From: Cryoendolithus antarcticus
Lineage: Eukaryota; Ascomycota; Dothideomycetes; Cladosporiales; Cladosporiaceae
Assembly (NCBI GenBank): GCA_002077065.1
Contig: NAJO01000025.1
Span: forward strand, 310,001-374,000
Length of the DNA: 64,000 bases
Reading direction: 5' to 3'
Shown: piece by piece, positions 31,210-41,182 of the stretch
Layout of the letters: every line of letters starts with the position of its first letter
Numbering within the stretch: position 1 is the stretch's first letter
Notes under the pieces: model-generated
Seen by the model: only the letters and a program-made list of their open reading frames with translations
The model's database searches: none
Told to the model about the DNA's origin: nothing
Position numbers and translations under genes: made by a program

Positions 31210-32628
31210 GCCTCGTTTGATATATGGGTGTTACGATGGAGTCGGCTAAACTAGGGAGATCTGCGGGATTCTGCGCGTGCAGCGACGCAGGCGTTCGGCG
31301 GGACGTGTCTACCCCAGATCTAGCGAGGGGTTTAACTTGCAAGCATATAGTGGGAATGACCGGTAGCATAGAAGAAGTACGTTTGGTACGAAAGTTCATC
31401 ATCTCGCGATATCTCTGTACTTATCATTTCTCTCAGGACTCCCCATGGATAGCCATAGTTCCTGAGCATCTGTATTCTGCACTGCGGGTATGGTAATTCC
31501 TTCGAAGGGACCGCGGAGGGACCTTGAGAGCACGTTGACGTGTCCGATCTAGATTTGACAGTCTCCCACGGGCGCCAGAGGACAAAACGACACTCGTGGT
31601 GCAATTGATCAGAGCTCAAGAAAAGCATACTGCCCCCGGAGAGCGACGGCTTGTGTAGCGAGTCGTACTCTCGACGCGTGATACACGGGAGCTCCTGACA
31701 ATACTTACCTAGTCGACGACGCAGGCATGTATCGAAGGCCGACAAAGGCACTCAACCCCGTGCCTAGGCACCCAGATGATCGACAAAGCGATGTGAGCAT
31801 AGCAGAGGATGCGGCGGAGTATACATGCTGACTGCGTCTCGTCACGAGGCTCTGCGGCGATGCAACACGAAGGATGAGGTCGGATCTCTCGAGATGCTCC
31901 TTCCGATGGCGGAGCTCAGCGGGAGTGCCCGGTATCAGTTCATCTCAATATTGTTGTTCGGAGCATTGCAGGTGGACTCGATACCTCTCGATAACATCTC
32001 ATTATAACTTTCCTGGGCGGTGTCAGTGATGGGATGGGTTGATAGAAGCGCTCGAGCGCAGCACGAATTTCTCGAGATGCATACCAACTTCATGATGCCC
32101 AACATTTCCCATTCATCTCCATCCGTCCACTGCCAAGCCTCTCTTCGGCTCTCCACTCCACAAGCCTCGAAGCTTGCGCCGATCAGGATCTCACATCGCC
32201 CAAAATAGCGCCACCTAGCGCACGACCCAACCCTATCGAGCGCAAACCAGGCCAAGAAAGCTCCTCAGCTCGCGTGCCAATCCTCCGTCATACCACATGA
32301 GGGCTACCGTGGGAGTCGCAAAGCTAGCACAGCACGATGACCTCGCATTCTGCATGGCACCGGTACGACCACAGGCGTGGCCGTCCTCGAGAAGCCTCGT
32401 GTGCAAATCCCCGTAAAGCCGTAGTCTGGTCTGAGCTGAGGCAGAGCCAGCGTAGGAGGATGGTCCGCTCCGCCCTACAGTGGACCCCGTAGATTGGTCG
32501 CTCGTCAAAACCGCGCCAGTGCCCGCAGCTCCTGCTGCGCTGCCGTTTCGATTTACTGTCACTTTTCCCCCCTCATCGTCTGTGTACGCGCCTTGCATAT
32601 CGTCCCCTCCCTCTGTGCTACCGCGAGC
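31210..32628. other. 1.4 kb intergenic; nothing recognised
   Basis: Between GH64 and the DHA1 transporter, both on plus. The open frames here (for example 31332-31751 minus) have no recognisable product; the last ~150 bases are C/T-rich, as expected of a leader. Confidence 0.5.
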
Positions 32629-34671
32629 ATGGCCGGTACACCTCCGCCGCCTGGAGGCAATGGCAATGGTGGTAATTCTACTCCTGATCCCTACGGCCGC
32701 CACCCTCATAAGTCCTGGCAGACGATACGATCAACGCATACTTGGGGAACTGAAGATACATACAGCATGACAGAGCAAATGCCCTCGCGGCCGGTATCCG
32801 ACATGGAGCGCGCGCGATTACGACCATTAAGTGTAGATGAGTTCCCCTGGATTTCGAGAGAGGTAGACGCTGAGCAATCCAATTACGCGCCCATAAGGAA
32901 TGCGTCCACGCGAAAACCGCCCAAGTGGTACACTTCCGCACGCGACGAGGAAGGAGGCGGCGCTGTCTCACGTGGCGCGTCACGCAGAAGCAATCGGAAT
33001 TTGCCACGAGAGAGTATCGTGGACTTGCACTTGCTCGTTTCAGACTTGGATTTCTACGCTGGTGCAGTGCACGATTACGGCCATGACGCGCCGAGTGAGG
33101 ACGAGTGGTATGAGGATGAGGAGGGCGATTGGCCATTGCCGCAAGACAGTGATGGAGCTACGTTCGGGGAGATCTCGATCTTGCGGAATAAGTCTGGGAA
33201 GGGAAGCAAGCTGCAGAGGGGTGCTTCGACGAGATCGAAGAGGAGCGAGAAAGACCACAACCTGGTTACTTGGGATGGACCGGACGATCCGATGAACCCC
33301 AAGAATTGGACAAGGAAGATGAAGTGGGCTGCTACGATTACGGTGTCGTTGTTTACGTTCATCTCGCCAGTGTCAAGTTCCATGATTGCGCCTGCGCTAC
33401 AAGACATTGCCAGAGACTTCGGACTGAATCCCGAGTCTGGACAGGTTCCGCTCGCCATGTCAGTGTTCATTCTGGCTTTCGCGGTCGGACCGCTCTTCAT
33501 CGGGCCAATGTCAGAGCTGTACGGCCGAAGAATTGTCCTCCAAGTCAGTGGCATGGTCTACTTCGCCTTCAACCTTGCCTGCGGCTTCGCACAGAATAAC
33601 AACCAGATGATCGCCTTTCGCTTCCTCTCAGGACTGGGTGGCAGTGCGCCGCTCGGAATCGGCGGTGGTGTGCTGGGCGATCTGTGGATGCCACAGGAGC
33701 GTGGCAAGGCCATGGCAATGTACTCACTCATGCCTCTCCTCGGTCCCGCCATCGGACCTATCGCAGGTGCCTTCATCGCGGGCAATGTCAGCTGGCGCTG
33801 GGTCTTCTACTCGACTTGCATAGCCGCGATTGTCATTCAGATAATCGGCGTGTTCTTCCTGAAAGAGACGTACGCCGCTGAAATTCTTCGTCAGAAGAAG
33901 TCGCGCCTCATCAAGGCTACCGGTAACAAGGACCTGCACACCGAGTTCGAAACGCCCAACCGCAAGCTCTCAACCCATCTGCGCACCGCTTTCGAGCGAC
34001 CCTTCCGCCTACTCCTAACTCAGCCAATCGTGCAGATCATGGCCTTGTACATCGGCTACGTATATGGTGTACTCTATCTTATGCTCGCATCCTTCCCCGC
34101 CCTCTGGTCGGGTCCAAACAGCATCTACAAAGAGTCCACGCAGATCGGCGGCCTGAACTACATCTCCCTCGCCGTCGGCTTCGTGGTCGGTACGCAAATC
34201 GCAGCCAAGACCGCAGACAAAATATACAAAAGCCTCAAAGCCAAGTCCGCAGACGGCAAAGGTCGCTCAGAGTTCCGTGTACCTCTCATGGTTCCCGGCG
34301 CAATCCTGGTGCCCATCGGACTGTTCCTGTACGGCTGGTCTGCGCAAGCTCGTTTACATTGGATTGTGCCTAACATTGGAGCTGCAATCTTCGCAGCGGG
34401 CAACCAGATGGTGTTCCAATGCTGTCAGACTTACTTGATCGATGCGTACACGAGGTATGCGGCTAGTGCTATGGCTGCTACGACTGTGCTGAGGAGTTTG
34501 GGCGGGTTCGCGTTCCCGCTGTTCGCGCCTGCGATGTATGGTGCGCTCGGGTACGGTTGGGGTAACAGTGTGCTGGCGTTTGTAGGGCTGGCGGTGGGTG
34601 TGCCTGTGCCTTGCTTGCTGTGGTGGTATGGGCAACGACTGAGGGCGAAGAGTCAGTTTGCTGCTGGATAG
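32629..34671 (+). CDS. MFS transporter, DHA1 (drug:H+ antiporter / polyamine) family
   Basis: Single exon of 680 residues from ATG 32629 (MAGTPPPPGGNGNG); the open frame extends upstream without a better start. The first ~210 residues are hydrophilic, with many Ser/Arg/Glu, and end in the family entry motif LVTWDGPDDPMNPKNW. Twelve hydrophobic segments follow. Visible signatures: GPMSELYGRRIV (loop 2-3), FRFLSGLGGSAPLGIGGGVLGDLW, ERGKAMAMYSLMPLLGPAIGPIAG (helix 5 antiporter motif) and WRWVFYSTCIAA. DHA1 members of the Tpo1/Flr1/Mdr1 type export drugs, polyamines or small metabolites at the plasma membrane using the proton gradient. The substrate is unknown. The long N-terminal tail is longer than in most members and could be a phosphorylated regulatory segment. 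Confidence 0.88.
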   Translation: MAGTPPPPGGNGNGGNSTPDPYGRHPHKSWQTIRSTHTWGTEDTYSMTEQMPSRPVSDMERARLRPLSVDEFPWISREVDAEQSNYAPIRNASTRKPPKWYTSARDEEGGGAVSRGASRRSNRNLPRESIVDLHLLVSDLDFYAGAVHDYGHDAPSEDEWYEDEEGDWPLPQDSDGATFGEISILRNKSGKGSKLQRGASTRSKRSEKDHNLVTWDGPDDPMNPKNWTRKMKWAATITVSLFTFISPVSSSMIAPALQDIARDFGLNPESGQVPLAMSVFILAFAVGPLFIGPMSELYGRRIVLQVSGMVYFAFNLACGFAQNNNQMIAFRFLSGLGGSAPLGIGGGVLGDLWMPQERGKAMAMYSLMPLLGPAIGPIAGAFIAGNVSWRWVFYSTCIAAIVIQIIGVFFLKETYAAEILRQKKSRLIKATGNKDLHTEFETPNRKLSTHLRTAFERPFRLLLTQPIVQIMALYIGYVYGVLYLMLASFPALWSGPNSIYKESTQIGGLNYISLAVGFVVGTQIAAKTADKIYKSLKAKSADGKGRSEFRVPLMVPGAILVPIGLFLYGWSAQARLHWIVPNIGAAIFAAGNQMVFQCCQTYLIDAYTRYAASAMAATTVLRSLGGFAFPLFAPAMYGALGYGWGNSVLAFVGLAVGVPVPCLLWWYGQRLRAKSQFAAG

Positions 34672-35015
34672 AAAAAGTAGGGAGGGTCACGAGTCTCGTA
34701 ATTTACTTTGTCTAATCGTGTTGTACATATTGGCATACTGGGGAGGGGTCCGGCTGTACCTAGCGATGGTGTTAATGTTAATGTCGTGAACCCAACGCTT
34801 CTCTCGTCAGTGCCTTCTCAACTGGTGCCAATGCCATGATGACAGGCCGAAAGATCTTAATCTCTGGCCCAGTGTTCGACTCGACATCTTCATCGAGACG
34901 ACATGCTGGCCCGAGCTTTTCACCTCCGGCTTCGTCATGTGTACTTTATGCATTGGTGCCAGCAGTAACATATTCTGCGCACCACACCTTCACACTACCT
35001 TATTCATCCATAGCG
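34672..35015. other. Intergenic; nothing recognised
   Basis: About 0.34 kb between tandem plus-strand genes, holding the DHA1 3' end and the SCO1 promoter. Confidence 0.5.
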
Positions 35016-36015
35016 ATGACAGCCCCATTCTCCATGACTTTGCGTCTAGCGGATCGAAGTATTTGTAGGCAATGCGCCGCACTCCAGACTCGACGAACGC
35101 TCGCCTCATCCCCGCATCAATCTCGATCGAGTGGTATGAGCGGCCCGACCTCACGAATAGTATGGCGAGCCCGGAATGGACAAGAGCTATCAATACGAAG
35201 TCCTCAGCATCTTCGGACGTACAAGACAGTTGAGGAGGCAAGGTCTCGCAGCAAGTCTGGCGTGAGCATATCTTATCTCGGTGTCTGCGGTCCATATACT
35301 GACAAAGACCATGCAGCCCTTCTCCTGGCAAGCCGGCCTCCTCTTCCTCCTCGCCGGCGGCGGTCTGACCTTCTACTTCCGCTACGAGAAAGCCCGCATG
35401 TCACGCGCCCGGATAGCAGAAGCAAACAAAGGCATCGGCAAGCCGCTGGTAGGCGGGCCCTTCACCCTGACAGACCATAACAACGAGCCCTTCACGAACG
35501 ACAATTTGAAGGGCAAGTACAGCCTAGTGTACTTCGGCTTCTCGCATTGCCCGGACATCTGCCCCGAAGAGCTGGACAAGATGGCAGGCATGATTGAGGC
35601 TGTGAAGGAGAAGCATGGCGAGGGAGTGCTGAGGAATGTGTTCATTACTTGTGATCCTGCGAGGGATACGCCACAGGTGTTGAAGAGCTATCTGGCGGAG
35701 TTTCATCCGGAGGTCTTGGGGTTGACGGGGACGTGGCAGCAGGTTAAGGATGTGTGTAAGGCGTACAGGGTGTACTTTTCGACGCCCGCGGATGTGAAGC
35801 CGGGGCAGGATTATCTGGTGGATCATAGTATTTACTTCTATTTGATGGGTGAGTGAAAGTGGCGTGAAGAGTGACGGGTTCACTTTACTGACAACATTCT
35901 AGACCCAGACGGTGACTTCGTCGAAGCGATCGGGCGGAACTTCACAGTGCCTGCAGCTGCCAAGGTCATCAATGACCATATCGCGGACTGGAAGGGTAAG
36001 ATCGATCGGTCATGA
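35016..36015 (+). CDS. SCO1: SCO1-type mitochondrial copper chaperone
   Basis: Three exons: 35016-35261, 35317-35848 and 35903-36015, 296 residues. Introns of 55 and 54 nt have good borders (GTGAGC..GCAG, GTGAGT..CTAG). The N-terminal ~80 residues are basic and Ser/Arg-rich (presequence). A membrane segment follows (WQAGLLFLLAGGGLTFYF), then the thioredoxin-like domain with the copper-binding CxxxC in FGFSHCPDICPEELDKM and the distal His in DYLVDHSIYFYLM. The third exon gives DPDGDFVEAIGRNF and the end KIDRS. SCO proteins deliver copper to the CuA site of Cox2 in the intermembrane space. With SURF1 16 kb away this is the second complex IV assembly factor in the window. Confidence 0.94.
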
Positions 36016-36266
36016 GATGACTGTTAATATGTACAGTGAGTGTATGATATGTACCACTACATCACCCTGCTTGACTCATATCAGCTCACTGCGAGGTCGT
36101 CTATGCTATCACAAGCTGCATCTGGGAGGTACTCGACTAGGCTGGCAGACTAGTGAGAGCACGAGCGCCTGTGTAGCGGCATCTGCGAGATGTGTCTATG
36201 GATCAGTGCAGAGGAGCGTGATGTTTCACCACACGAACATACTAGATTGACAGTAACAGCGGCAAG

Positions 36267-37229
36267 ATGAACGAGACAATCGACTCGGTCCTGTTCGACG
36301 TCGAGCAGACCGTCGAGAACGCGATTCGCGCTCTAGCGATGTTCACTCCGCAGCCCAACACGTGAGCTCATATTGCGGCGCTTCGATTGCGCGTACTGAC
36401 TATAATCATAGCGACACCGACCGTACGGCCGTACATGGCTTCGTAACGTCAGTCACGCAGCATGTAGAGGCAAAGCAAGCGGAGCAGAGGGCACTCCTCG
36501 CTAAATGGACCAAGATCTTCGAATCGGAAGCACGTAACGTTGAGGCGCACAAGTTTTAGCATGCCGAATATGTAAGAGCTGGCTCGATGATGCCATTTAC
36601 CTCTCTCCCCCTAGCCTTACTGATAAGCATGCAGTCCTAAGTTAGAGGCCAGGTGTGAAGCGGAGCACGACCAGAATACAGAGCACGAACGTACGCGTGG
36701 TGAGCCTGACGAGTTCACCAAGGCTGCTCGGTCGCGCCGACTTCAGCAAATTTACTGCCTGGACGACTGGCACTCATACGTCACCCAATGGCCGGAGTAC
36801 GATGGCTTCGAGAAAAGTGAAGACTTTCAACGGCTCGGCAGGGAGCACGAAGCGAATGCTGTGCTCGGACCCGTTGCTGATGCCTATGCTGGGATGCTCG
36901 AGGTGATGTGGCAGCCCATCTGGGATGATAACGATCGCTTCAATGCGGCATACAAAGCGAAGCTTCAGGCGGCACGCGATCGGAGGGGCGAGATGGATGA
37001 GAGCATGATTGAGGGACTAGCGGAATTGAGTATGGGGCCTATGGAGGAGACAGAGTTTGGCCACGTGCTGGGAATTGATGCACAGCTGAGATGGAGATGT
37101 GAGAACACAGATGTCGCGTGCACGCAATGGACTAGTGTCGTATCGAAGGTGAGTGTACTTCATCCCACGTCCGAGCAGCCCGTTGCTGACAGCATGCGTT
37201 TTGTGCAATCTTCCATTGCTCGGCGGTAG
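36267..37229 (+). CDS. Hypothetical helical, acidic protein; 3' end uncertain
   Basis: Not recognised. Model: 36267-36361, 36412-36552 and 36635-37229. The first intron (50 nt) is canonical with a TACTGACTATAAT branch region. The second needs a weak donor (CACAA/GTTTTAG), but it removes a TAG and keeps the helical frame (EARNVEAH/NPKLEARCEAEH); a much better GTAAGA donor at 36571 is out of phase. The protein begins MNETIDSVLFDVEQTVENA and is Glu/Arg-rich and helical, with LDDWHSYVTQWPEYDGFEK and LEVMWQPIWDDND in the middle and a Cys/Trp stretch (RWRCENTDVACTQWTS) near the end. After 37148 a good GTGAGT donor appears, but no AG puts the attractive downstream frame (VELSFTSVTTRDRIRPLV, stop 37309-37311) in phase, so the true C-terminus is open. 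It is the first of four unknown genes in the same orientation. Confidence 0.5.
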
Positions 37230-37545
37230 CGGTGCGGTTGAACTTTCCTTCACTTCCGTCACCACACGCGACAGAATCAGGCCCCTGGTGCAGGCGAAGG
37301 GCTTGGCATGAGTTCCCACACTGTCGGTCGCTCCTTCTGTCAAAGTCTTGTACTGTGATTCAGATGTCTTGGCACCGTGAGAAGGTCTCGAGAATCAGCT
37401 TGCGTTTGCCGCCCACGGACACCAAAAGTCCTGCTCGGCATGAACGAGGGCTTGCGCCAATCGAAACGTACGGCTCTCGGCCGCAACCGCGACTTGCAAG
37501 TTACGCACATAATATTCCCACAAACGTCCAGAACGACGCATAACC

Positions 37546-38680
37546 ATGGAATCGACCAGCAATGGCGACGCAACGGCGGCGCTCGTGGAAGGCATACTCG
37601 CGTGCGATGTCAGCTTCGTACCGCAAGAGTGCTTCTCACAACTAACCGAGATTCACGGTGGTAGTTCGGCAGTTGGAGAGGCATTACGCGGGTGATCATT
37701 GGATGGACCGGCGCTGAGGACGACAGTGCGTGTCTGGATATTACTAAGTGGGTCTGGATGGAGCCGTACATGCGCAACCGCAACGACCCGACCAACCACT
37801 GCTTGCACATGTATCAACTTACTGCGAAGGGGACGCTGAAGATAGTAGACTTTGTGGCCATCCACTGGGTGCATCCCAACATTGATAAGAAAGCCCTCTC
37901 GACATTGGCTGGCTTAGAGAGAGTGAAGGCAGTCGAGCGGTCTACCGTTCATCGGCACTGGCTGCTGTGCGTTTGGGAGCACGTTACGGGCAAGCCACTC
38001 CCCACAGGAAAAATCAGGAATGGACATCTCAAAGAAACTGCTGGAAACTTCGAGTCTTGACGTTCGAGCACTCGTAAGCGTTCCGCACCATCGCCCGACA
38101 CAAGCGACGACGACTTCGACGAAAGTAACAGCAGCGAGCCCAAGGACTGCACCGAAGGTGACGAAGACCAAGTTGACACGCGCTCGCGCACGAAGAGACG
38201 GCGTCTGCGCAACGGGGAAGATCCGGAGGTGCTCGACAAGCCGCAAGATGGCGATGCCTCCGTCAAGACCAAACTTATGGATACTGTTCATGAAGCATCA
38301 CTATCACGTGCTGCGGAGACTACAACGGCCCGACGCAGCTCATCACGCGACCTGCTCGGTGACTTCAGCAATGTCAAGGCTGCCAAGGCGACCGCTGACG
38401 GCGAATACGAGCGTTTGATAGCTGAGCGCACGAAGCTCGCAGCCAACGTGGGTAAGATGTAGGAGGAAGTAGCATGAGCTAAGGCAAAGCTCACAATCAT
38501 CGACAAAGACCGATCACAGCTCATGCAGGACGCGAGAGGCTGCGTAAGGAACTGGAGGGTATGGAGGCTGGCATGCAGCGCAAGCGCGCGTTGCTGGTCG
38601 AGCGCTTGCGCAGAGAGGCGAGTGAGCTGGGCATGGACGCAGCGGACCTGGCGAGCATGCTGAGCGGCGCAGGAATCTGA
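37546..38680 (+). CDS. Unknown family, paralog A (conserved HWLLCVW domain, acidic linker, coiled coil); in-frame TGA
   Basis: Not a family I know. Read as 37546-37617, 37665-38451 and 38520-38680. The last intron (38452-38519, GTAAGA..ATCACAG) is well supported: it removes TAG and TGA codons and joins LAANV to ERLRKELEGME. The N-terminal domain carries WVHPN and HRHWLLCVWEHV; then a TGA at 38058-38060 stands in an otherwise open frame, followed by a charged linker (TKRRRLRNGEDPEVLDKP, NLS-like) and a coiled coil ending LRREASELGMDAADLASML. The first intron (37618-37664, 47 nt, with ACTAACC branch) is odd, because its sequence translates as VPQECF, which is coding in paralog B at 39115. Either it is a real intron, or it is exon with a CG-repeat frameshift near 37686. 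The TGA makes the full product doubtful. Confidence 0.5.
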
Positions 38681-39114
38681 GAAGTGAATGTTGGAGAGCT
38701 TGAAAGGCGGTCTGTGGCTGAACGAATTCTGATTGCAGGCCTACGAAGATAGAGCTCAATCATCAACCATGGCGCATCTATGTGATGTTTTGTACACTCT
38801 GCGACATTGCGAAGGCGTCTACTACATACCAATCGTGTCGAACCTCCGAGAGACCTGTAGGGAAGGCCGGAACCCAGGACTCACGGTCGCTCCTTCCTTC
38901 ACTGCTCCAGATCAATCGCCTTTCGCAACGATCTCTTCGCCTTGGCATGAGGCACATCACACAGAAGATCAGATATTGAAGTCTACCACTCGCCACTGTC
39001 ATTCATATCGCTTTTGTCCTGCCGAATATTACTGCATCTCTGCCCAACAAGTTTGCCAAAGGCGACCCGACACTGCTACCACACCAACAACCTAGAACAC
39101 AAGTCGACAGCGAC
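38681..39114. other. Intergenic between paralogs A and B
   Basis: About 0.43 kb holding the 3' end of paralog A and the promoter of paralog B; short chance frames only. Confidence 0.5.
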
Positions 39115-40077
39115 ATGTCTTCCTTCGGAACGGCGTCTTTTGGCAGCACAATCGACAGCGAGGCAGTGGCTCTCATTAGGGACATCACGGCGTGCAACAC
39201 CAGACGCGTTCCGAAAGAGTGCTTTACGAACGTTCCCTGGCTTCACAACACCCGCAAGGGTGATGGTGTGCTGAACGTTGTGGTTGGTACGATGCCCAAC
39301 AAAGATGAGAACGATATCCTGAAGGATCCGCACGTGGTCTGGATGCACTGGTATTCGCCAGACACTGACCCGACCTCGCCCCATGGTATGAAGATATACC
39401 GTAATAGTCTGCCTGGAGATGCACAACAAGGGTCTGGACTGCCGGCTGCGAGAACAAAGGTCGACTGGGCTGAGGTGAATTGGGCGCATCCAAATCTCAG
39501 TCCGGTACTCTTGCTAACGCCAGCTGGACGCAAACTTGTGCCCGAGGGGGACCGCGAGGAGGTGCATCAGCGATGGCTGCTCTGTGTGTGGCAGCATGTC
39601 ATCCGTCACTGGACGAAGTGCAGGCACCGTACCGAGCTCGAGAAGTCAAGATCCATAGATCCGACACACGGTAGTCTCTTCGACACGGGCGTTTCTCCAA
39701 TGTCCGAGCGTGTCGCGCCAAGCGAGCTGGCCGGTGAGCTGAAGTTGGCCCAGGCAGCGAAGGTCGTTGCAGAAAGTGAGGAGCACCGCTTGGGTTACAC
39801 CCGCGCCCGCAATACCACGAACATAATCGGCATCAAGGAGGGGCTTGCAGCGTTGACCCAAAAGCTTGCTGCCGCGCAGCGTAACTAGGTCACCGTCGAT
39901 GAGGATCTGGTGAAGGCGGTTCGGGAGCGCAAAGGACTGGAAGAACAGATCAAGGATATGGGAGCAGCGCTAGAACGGGAGCAGAATTTGCTCTCGCAGC
40001 GCTGGCGCAGGGAAGCTGCTGAGCTTGGTATCCATGGTGCTGCGCTGGATCGGGTCCTGAACGAAGTGAAGAAGTGA
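39115..40077 (+). CDS. Unknown family, paralog B; in-frame TAG before the C-terminal coiled coil
   Basis: Intronless frame from ATG 39115, tandem paralog of the gene at 37546. Shared blocks in the same order: VPKECF, VVWMHWY, WAEVNWAHPN, VHQRWLLCVWQHV, and a C-terminal coiled coil with RWRREAAELG (paralog A has RLRREASELG). The frame is interrupted by TAG at 39886-39888 and then stays open for 62 codons (VDEDLVKAVRERKGLEEQ onward) to TGA at 40075-40077. The post-stop part matches the C-terminus of paralog A, so it was coding. At the stop the sequence reads CAGC/GTAACTAG/GTC, at the place where paralog A has its last intron; it could be an intron worn down to eight bases. The short product of 257 residues would keep the whole N-terminal domain. 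Function unknown. Confidence 0.6.
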
Positions 40078-40564
40078 TGCGCAGGTCTGCAGATCGGTAG
40101 CTTAGCGCCGTGGGAATTGCGAAAGTCGGGACGAGAATGAGAAGGTGGTGAAGGCACCAATGCCACGCGAGGCTTGTCTAGGATCGTTGCGATCCGTGAA
40201 AGGGTATGGGTGCGCCAAATGGTGGGCGAGCGGGTGATAGAAGTCGAATCATCTGCTGCTCATGCTGCGTTGCTAGCCTATGGATAACTTTCAGCTTACA
40301 AGAGTTCCCGGACCAGTTTGAGCGGATTATTGTGTGTTGTTCACGTCCTCCCACATTGGACGTCGTTCGCTCCTTCCGCTAGAGTTTGGGCCAAGCTCTC
40401 CGTGCAGTCAATTTTGCCCACGCCACGCCACGTCGGACAATTTGAACAGACTTACTCAACTACTAAAAAAGCAAAATTCTCGTCCAGTCGAGCACTACTG
40501 TCACCCCGGCTACCTTACCGAAATCTGCATACTTTTACTACCGCACGTTGGCATCGAAGCTGTC
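40078..40564. other. Intergenic; nothing recognised
   Basis: About 0.49 kb between paralog B and the short coiled-coil gene; an open frame from 40334 runs into the latter but has no support before its ATG at 40565. Confidence 0.5.
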
Positions 40565-41068
40565 ATGGCCCCATCAGCAGAGGCCCCCAACGGTACCGGC
40601 ATCAGTTCCTCTGCCCAGGTCAAGCACGAGCGTATCAGCCCGCCACCTGTTGAACATCCTCGCGGTACCAAGCGTCCCGCGGCTGCACCCGAAGAATCTG
40701 GGCAGGAAGCAGGCTCCGACTCCGGCCATATCAAGGTCGAAGAGCTCCCTGCAAGTTCCGAGGGCCGCCCGGAAGACCTTGCGACAGTCAGGGACCAGCT
40801 CAGTCGGACAGAAGCAGAGCTCGGCACCTCCAAGGTTCAAAGCACGCGGTTGGATCCCGAAAAGGCGCGTCTCACCGAGGACCTTACGCATATCGAGCGA
40901 AGAATACAGCGTTCAGATGGATTTATCAAAGACATCACTGCGAAATGTACTGAGCTCAGGACCAAAGTTCAGACCCTGGAGGAAGCTCAGCAGCGACGTC
41001 AGCGGTTTCGTAAGCTTGGAGACAGCCTGGACGATGCCGGGATTGCAAGAATGTTGGGATGCGCATGA
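40565..41068 (+). CDS. Short coiled-coil protein, possible third member of the family
   Basis: 167 residues from ATG 40565. The N-terminal 70 residues are disordered (Pro/Ser/Glu; KHERISPPPVEHPRGTKRP), followed by a coiled coil of about 85 residues (LATVRDQLSRTEAELG onward). It ends in RFRKLGDSLDDAGIARML, which lines up by eye with the ends of paralogs A (RLRREASELGMDAADLASML) and B (RWRREAAELGIHGAALDRVL). The HWLLCVW domain is absent. Position and tail suggest a truncated or rearranged relative in the same array; this is inference from short similarity only. Confidence 0.5.
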   Translation: MAPSAEAPNGTGISSSAQVKHERISPPPVEHPRGTKRPAAAPEESGQEAGSDSGHIKVEELPASSEGRPEDLATVRDQLSRTEAELGTSKVQSTRLDPEKARLTEDLTHIERRIQRSDGFIKDITAKCTELRTKVQTLEEAQQRRQRFRKLGDSLDDAGIARMLGCA

Positions 41069-41182
41069 CAAGTGAGCTGGCTGCATATTGGATGCCATCA
41101 TCGCTGGAGGAGTTCCTGGAAGGTGTTGCAACTACCCATCCTCGATAGATTCCGCTGCTTCCCACCTTTGCGGCGACTTTCT

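Noticed and set aside
38452..38519. TAG, TGA and frameshift near the end of paralog A as pseudogene lesions
   Set aside because: All three are inside a good intron (GTAAGA..ATCACAG) whose removal gives a continuous coiled coil.
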